This document shows, piece after piece, positions 5,725 through 8,509 of a stretch of DNA of 8,509 bases (the first letter of the stretch is position 1; each line of letters begins with the position of its first letter). The notes beneath the pieces are model-generated. The model had not been told where the DNA came from. It made no database searches and saw nothing but the letters and a program-made list of their open reading frames with translations. Where the stretch lies: the NCBI GenBank assembly GCA_009886815.1, contig QXYP01000299.1, forward strand, positions 1 through 8,509. The letters run 5' to 3'. The stretch comes from Halieaceae bacterium (lineage in GTDB: Bacteria; Pseudomonadota; Gammaproteobacteria; Pseudomonadales; Halieaceae). A program made the translations under genes and the position numbers.

Positions 5725-8373
5725 TTAGAAATCCATCGATACCCGGATGCCCGCCGTAGTTGGGGGTGCCAAGGCAAGACGCTCTCGATCGTTCACGTAG
5801 TTAGCGCCGGTGATCACCTGCTCATCCGTCAGGTTGTCAACAAACGCCTCGACCATCCAGCGATCGGCCGTAATACCCGCCGTCAGATTAACCTTGGTCC
5901 AGCTGGGTATCTCCATGCTGTTAATAGAGATAATGTCGCTGTATGAGGAATCGGAGAAGGTTACTGAAGGCATGAAGTGCCCAATCCAGCCATCACCAAT
6001 ATTCCACTCATAGCGCGCCCAGAGGTTGCCTTGGTAGTTCGGCGCATACGCAAGCTCAGAACCTACGATCACGTCTGTAGAAGGCGTGTTGTTGGAGGTA
6101 ACTTCGGTATCTAGCAAAGAGAACGCACCACCAATCGTGAGGTTGTCAGAAGCGAGCCAGGTAATGTCGCCTTCAACCCCTTTCACGTCAGCATCGGCTG
6201 CGTTGTCAGAGAAGAACAGGTTCACAATGCTGGTATCGAAGATGGTCGTTTGCAGGTCGGTAATATCAACCAGGAACAATGCACCGTTGAAGCGCAGGGT
6301 GCCATCCATCATATCGAGCTTCCAGCCAACCTCCAGGTTGGTCAGTTCGTCAGAGGCTACGTCAAAAGGAACGGTGTAACCGGTATCCTGCTGAAAAGCA
6401 CCACCGGGTCGATTGAGTAGACCCGTACGGAAACCCTCTGACCATGTGACGTAGTACATGCTGTCATCACTGGGTGCCCAAGCGAGGGTGACTTTACCAA
6501 TTACGCCGTCGTCTTCAGCCACGTCTGGGGCGTAAATGCTGTTCACGATACGCTGATAGTTGGGGTCTGAAGGATCGGGTAGGTTGTTGGGCGTATAGAC
6601 CGGGCTCGCCTCGTAGGGGAAGAAACCCGAGTACGTCCAACGAATCGACTGGTCGCCATCATAGAGGTCGTTAATGTTGGTGCCGAATTTGTTGTAGTCG
6701 CTACCGCTCATGTTATAGAACGAGGAGTTGGCGCTACCGGCCAGATCCACTTCATAGTCGTAGTAGCGCAGACCACCGGTAATGGTCAGGCTGTCTGATA
6801 GGTCGTAGCTGACCTCACCAAAAAAGCCCATCTGCTCGTCGGTACGCAAGATATCGTTTCGGAAAATCGTATCGGCGGGGTAGGGACCTTCACCGGGTCG
6901 ATAACCGCCCTGACCGTCGTAGGGGTAGTTGGAGTTCGGTGCAAAACCAAAGCCATTGCCCGATCCTGCGCCCCAAGCGTCTACCAGTTGGTTACTGGGG
7001 TAAGAGAAGTCGACCTGCTCGGTCAGCTCCATGTCACTGTAGAAGGCACCCGCTGTTACACGTACTCGCGCACTTTGGTCGGTACTGAAGCGCAGTTCGT
7101 GAGTTTGGAATTCGCTATCGACCTTGTTGGTTGTATACAAGTTAGGTGAATAACAGTTGCCCGTTGGAACACCGCCGGGTGCGAAGCTTGTGTACGACAC
7201 GTAGTAGTCGCAAATGTAGTAAGGGATGTACTGACCAATGAACAGGTAGTCTGAGTAGTCTACGCGTTGGTCGGTTTCACGCTCGGTAAACGCGCCGGTG
7301 TAAATCACATCAAGAGCACCCAAGCGTCCTTCCACGGTCCAGTTGAGGCTGGTGTACTCGTCTTTAATATTTTCAGCTTCAAAACGCTGGATTTTGTAGT
7401 CATCACCGAGGTTGGGATCGGCATAGAACGTGCCATCACTGTCGATTTCTTGGACCATCGCGCCAACGCGCACACTCCAATCATCGTTCACGTTCCACAG
7501 CGCACTGATGCGTCCGCCGGTGTAGCGGGTATCGTTAAAGTCATCTTCAACTAACGCTGCGTTGTCGGCGTCAATGAAGTTAACGTTGCTGAGGTCTGCG
7601 CCCGCTTGAAATCCGCCGCGGAAGCCCACTTCGGTACCGTTAGAACGCTTGGTACTGCCTGGGCGGAAACGCGCACTCTCGCGTACAGAGCGAGTGCCCG
7701 CGACATTGTCGATGTAGCCGCCTTTTTGGTCGGCGTAAATCGAAGCGCGTATGGCAAAGTTATCGGTGATGGGCACGTTGATGGTGCCGTTGACGTTGTA
7801 GTTCATCTCACCGTCTTTCATCCAAGACGTGCCGGCTTTGATGTTGCCGGAAAATTCGGTGGTATCAGGCTTGTTAGTAATTAGCCGCACCACGCCTGCC
7901 TGAGAGCTCGCGCCAAACAGTGTGCCCTGGGGCCCTGCCAGAACCTCAACACGGTTCATGTCGACAATATAAACGTCAAGGTTTCGACCGGGTTGGCTCA
8001 GAGGCTGTTCGTCAAGGTACATGGCCACGTTGGGGCTAAGACCGGCAACACCTGAAGTTGTCAGGTTAGGCGTTGTTGAAGCGACACCACGGATGTACAT
8101 GGTTGATTGACCCGGGCCTGCACCACCGGCCGTCACGTTGGGTAGCTCGATCAGGTAATCAGAAAAGTTAGTAATGCCGCGTTGGTTCAGCGACTCTTCA
8201 GTCAACGCAGATACCGCCACCGCGACATCTTGCAAACTGGCTTCCTGTTTGGTTGCGGTAACAACCACTTCCTCAAGCTGTGCCTGAGCAGTGGTCGCGG
8301 CGAGCATTGGCATCAGCGCCGCGCCTACAGCCGTTGCCAGTTGGCGGCGTTGCAAATTCATTGGATTCCTCAT
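5725..8373 (-). CDS. TonB-dependent outer-membrane receptor
   Basis: An 882-aa gated outer-membrane beta-barrel that imports a substrate using TonB-ExbBD energy. The first 31 residues are a signal peptide (QRR, then a hydrophobic core LATAVGAALMPMLA, then AQA before QLEE). The mature N-terminus begins with LEEVVVTA (33-40), a TonB-box-like segment. The plug spans about 46-170, with LQDVAVAVSALTEE, the YIRGV strand (93-97) and RVEVLAGPQGTLFGASSQAG (141-160) leading to LITNKP. The rest is barrel with alternating strands and long Tyr/Asn/Gly/Asp-rich loops. The last strand ends in phenylalanine (RVSMDF), the signal for BAM-assisted insertion. Only two cysteines, C388 and C407, are seen, both in one Tyr-rich stretch that is probably an external loop. 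The ATG has AGAGGA (8380-8385) 6 nt upstream. The substrate is unknown; it resembles the broad iron-complex-type receptors common in marine Proteobacteria, and that label does not prove iron uptake. Confidence 0.95.
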   Translation of the reverse strand: MRNPMNLQRRQLATAVGAALMPMLAATTAQAQLEEVVVTATKQEASLQDVAVAVSALTEESLNQRGITNFSDYLIELPNVTAGGAGPGQSTMYIRGVASTTPNLTTSGVAGLSPNVAMYLDEQPLSQPGRNLDVYIVDMNRVEVLAGPQGTLFGASSQAGVVRLITNKPDTTEFSGNIKAGTSWMKDGEMNYNVNGTINVPITDNFAIRASIYADQKGGYIDNVAGTRSVRESARFRPGSTKRSNGTEVGFRGGFQAGADLSNVNFIDADNAALVEDDFNDTRYTGGRISALWNVNDDWSVRVGAMVQEIDSDGTFYADPNLGDDYKIQRFEAENIKDEYTSLNWTVEGRLGALDVIYTGAFTERETDQRVDYSDYLFIGQYIPYYICDYYVSYTSFAPGGVPTGNCYSPNLYTTNKVDSEFQTHELRFSTDQSARVRVTAGAFYSDMELTEQVDFSYPSNQLVDAWGAGSGNGFGFAPNSNYPYDGQGGYRPGEGPYPADTIFRNDILRTDEQMGFFGEVSYDLSDSLTITGGLRYYDYEVDLAGSANSSFYNMSGSDYNKFGTNINDLYDGDQSIRWTYSGFFPYEASPVYTPNNLPDPSDPNYQRIVNSIYAPDVAEDDGVIGKVTLAWAPSDDSMYYVTWSEGFRTGLLNRPGGAFQQDTGYTVPFDVASDELTNLEVGWKLDMMDGTLRFNGALFLVDITDLQTTIFDTSIVNLFFSDNAADADVKGVEGDITWLASDNLTIGGAFSLLDTEVTSNNTPSTDVIVGSELAYAPNYQGNLWARYEWNIGDGWIGHFMPSVTFSDSSYSDIISINSMEIPSWTKVNLTAGITADRWMVEAFVDNLTDEQVITGANYVNDRERLALAPPTTAGIRVSMDF

Positions 8374-8379
8374 GAGCGG

Positions 8380-8385
8380 TCCTCT
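8380..8385 (-). promoter_or_regulatory. Ribosome binding site of the TonB receptor gene
   Basis: AGAGGA on the minus strand, 6 nt before the ATG at 8373. A second in-frame ATG (codon 5, ending at 8361) also has a good site, GAGGA, formed by the first codons themselves. Either start leaves the signal peptide intact; the upstream one is chosen because its site is strong and well spaced. Confidence 0.7.
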
Positions 8386-8441
8386 TGGTATTGATTTGGG
8401 ATCGAAAGTTATTTTGACGTCTTCATTTTTCTTATCATTTC

Positions 8442-8470
8442 ATTTTAACCCAAAGTAATTTGCAGATGCA
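8442..8470 (-). promoter_or_regulatory. Possible sigma-70-like promoter for the TonB receptor gene
   Basis: The 136 bases upstream of the receptor start are strongly AT-rich and hold no gene I can support. A TAAAAT hexamer (8442-8447) can serve as a -10 element. The hexamer 17 bases upstream, TGCATC (8465-8470), is a poor -35 match. If real, transcription would begin about 60 nt before the start codon. No clear Fur box or other known operator was recognised. Confidence 0.2.
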
Positions 8471-8509
8471 TCCCCTTATTTTTGGGGAAAAATTGCCTAT
8501 TAATGGGCC

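Noticed and set aside
8472..8490. TCCCC / GGGGA short inverted repeat with A/T-rich loop upstream of the receptor gene
   Set aside because: A 5-bp stem with no T-run after it on either strand; it may be chance in AT-rich DNA and matches no known riboswitch or operator I recognise.

Overview
The window looks like chromosomal DNA from a Gram-negative heterotroph, most likely a marine gammaproteobacterium of the Cellvibrionales / OM60-NOR5 / SAR92 type. That placement is an inference: it rests on a TonB-dependent outer-membrane receptor next to a TPR-sulfotransferase, a valine-degradation operon, and moderate GC with AT-rich gaps. No rRNA, tRNA, insertion sequence, CRISPR array or phage gene is visible.

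Layout. (1) Bases 1-1070, plus strand: the tail of a valine/branched-chain catabolic operon. It holds the last 47 codons of a probable 3-hydroxyisobutyryl-CoA hydrolase, then, 21 nt later, a complete 3-hydroxyisobutyrate dehydrogenase (mmsB). These are consecutive steps from 3-hydroxyisobutyryl-CoA to methylmalonate semialdehyde. (2) Bases 1071-1200: a short convergent gap with only weak hairpins. (3) Bases 1201-5643, minus strand: three tightly packed genes. In transcription order they are a TPR-sulfotransferase (669 aa), a MarR-family regulator (157 aa from the preferred ATG, overlapping the previous gene by 8 nt) and an acyltransferase-3/SGNH membrane O-acyltransferase (651 aa, 11 nt further on). 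(4) Bases 5644-5724: a strong intrinsic terminator on the minus strand, lying directly in front of the sulfotransferase. (5) Bases 5725-8373, minus strand: a complete 882-aa TonB-dependent receptor with signal peptide, plug and barrel. (6) Bases 8374-8509: its AT-rich leader and probable promoter region.

How the genes may work together. The valine genes are ordinary metabolism and face the other cluster. The minus-strand set joins an outer-membrane receptor, a predicted cytosolic PAPS-dependent sulfotransferase with a TPR scaffold, a MarR switch and a predicted inner-membrane/periplasmic O-acyltransferase. A conservative reading is a cell-surface or uptake module in which something is sulfated and something is O-acylated. 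No substrate can be read from the sequence, and whether the acyltransferase belongs to the same function is unproven. The terminator between receptor and sulfotransferase suggests either that the downstream genes are expressed at a lower level by read-through, or that they use a promoter inside the receptor gene.
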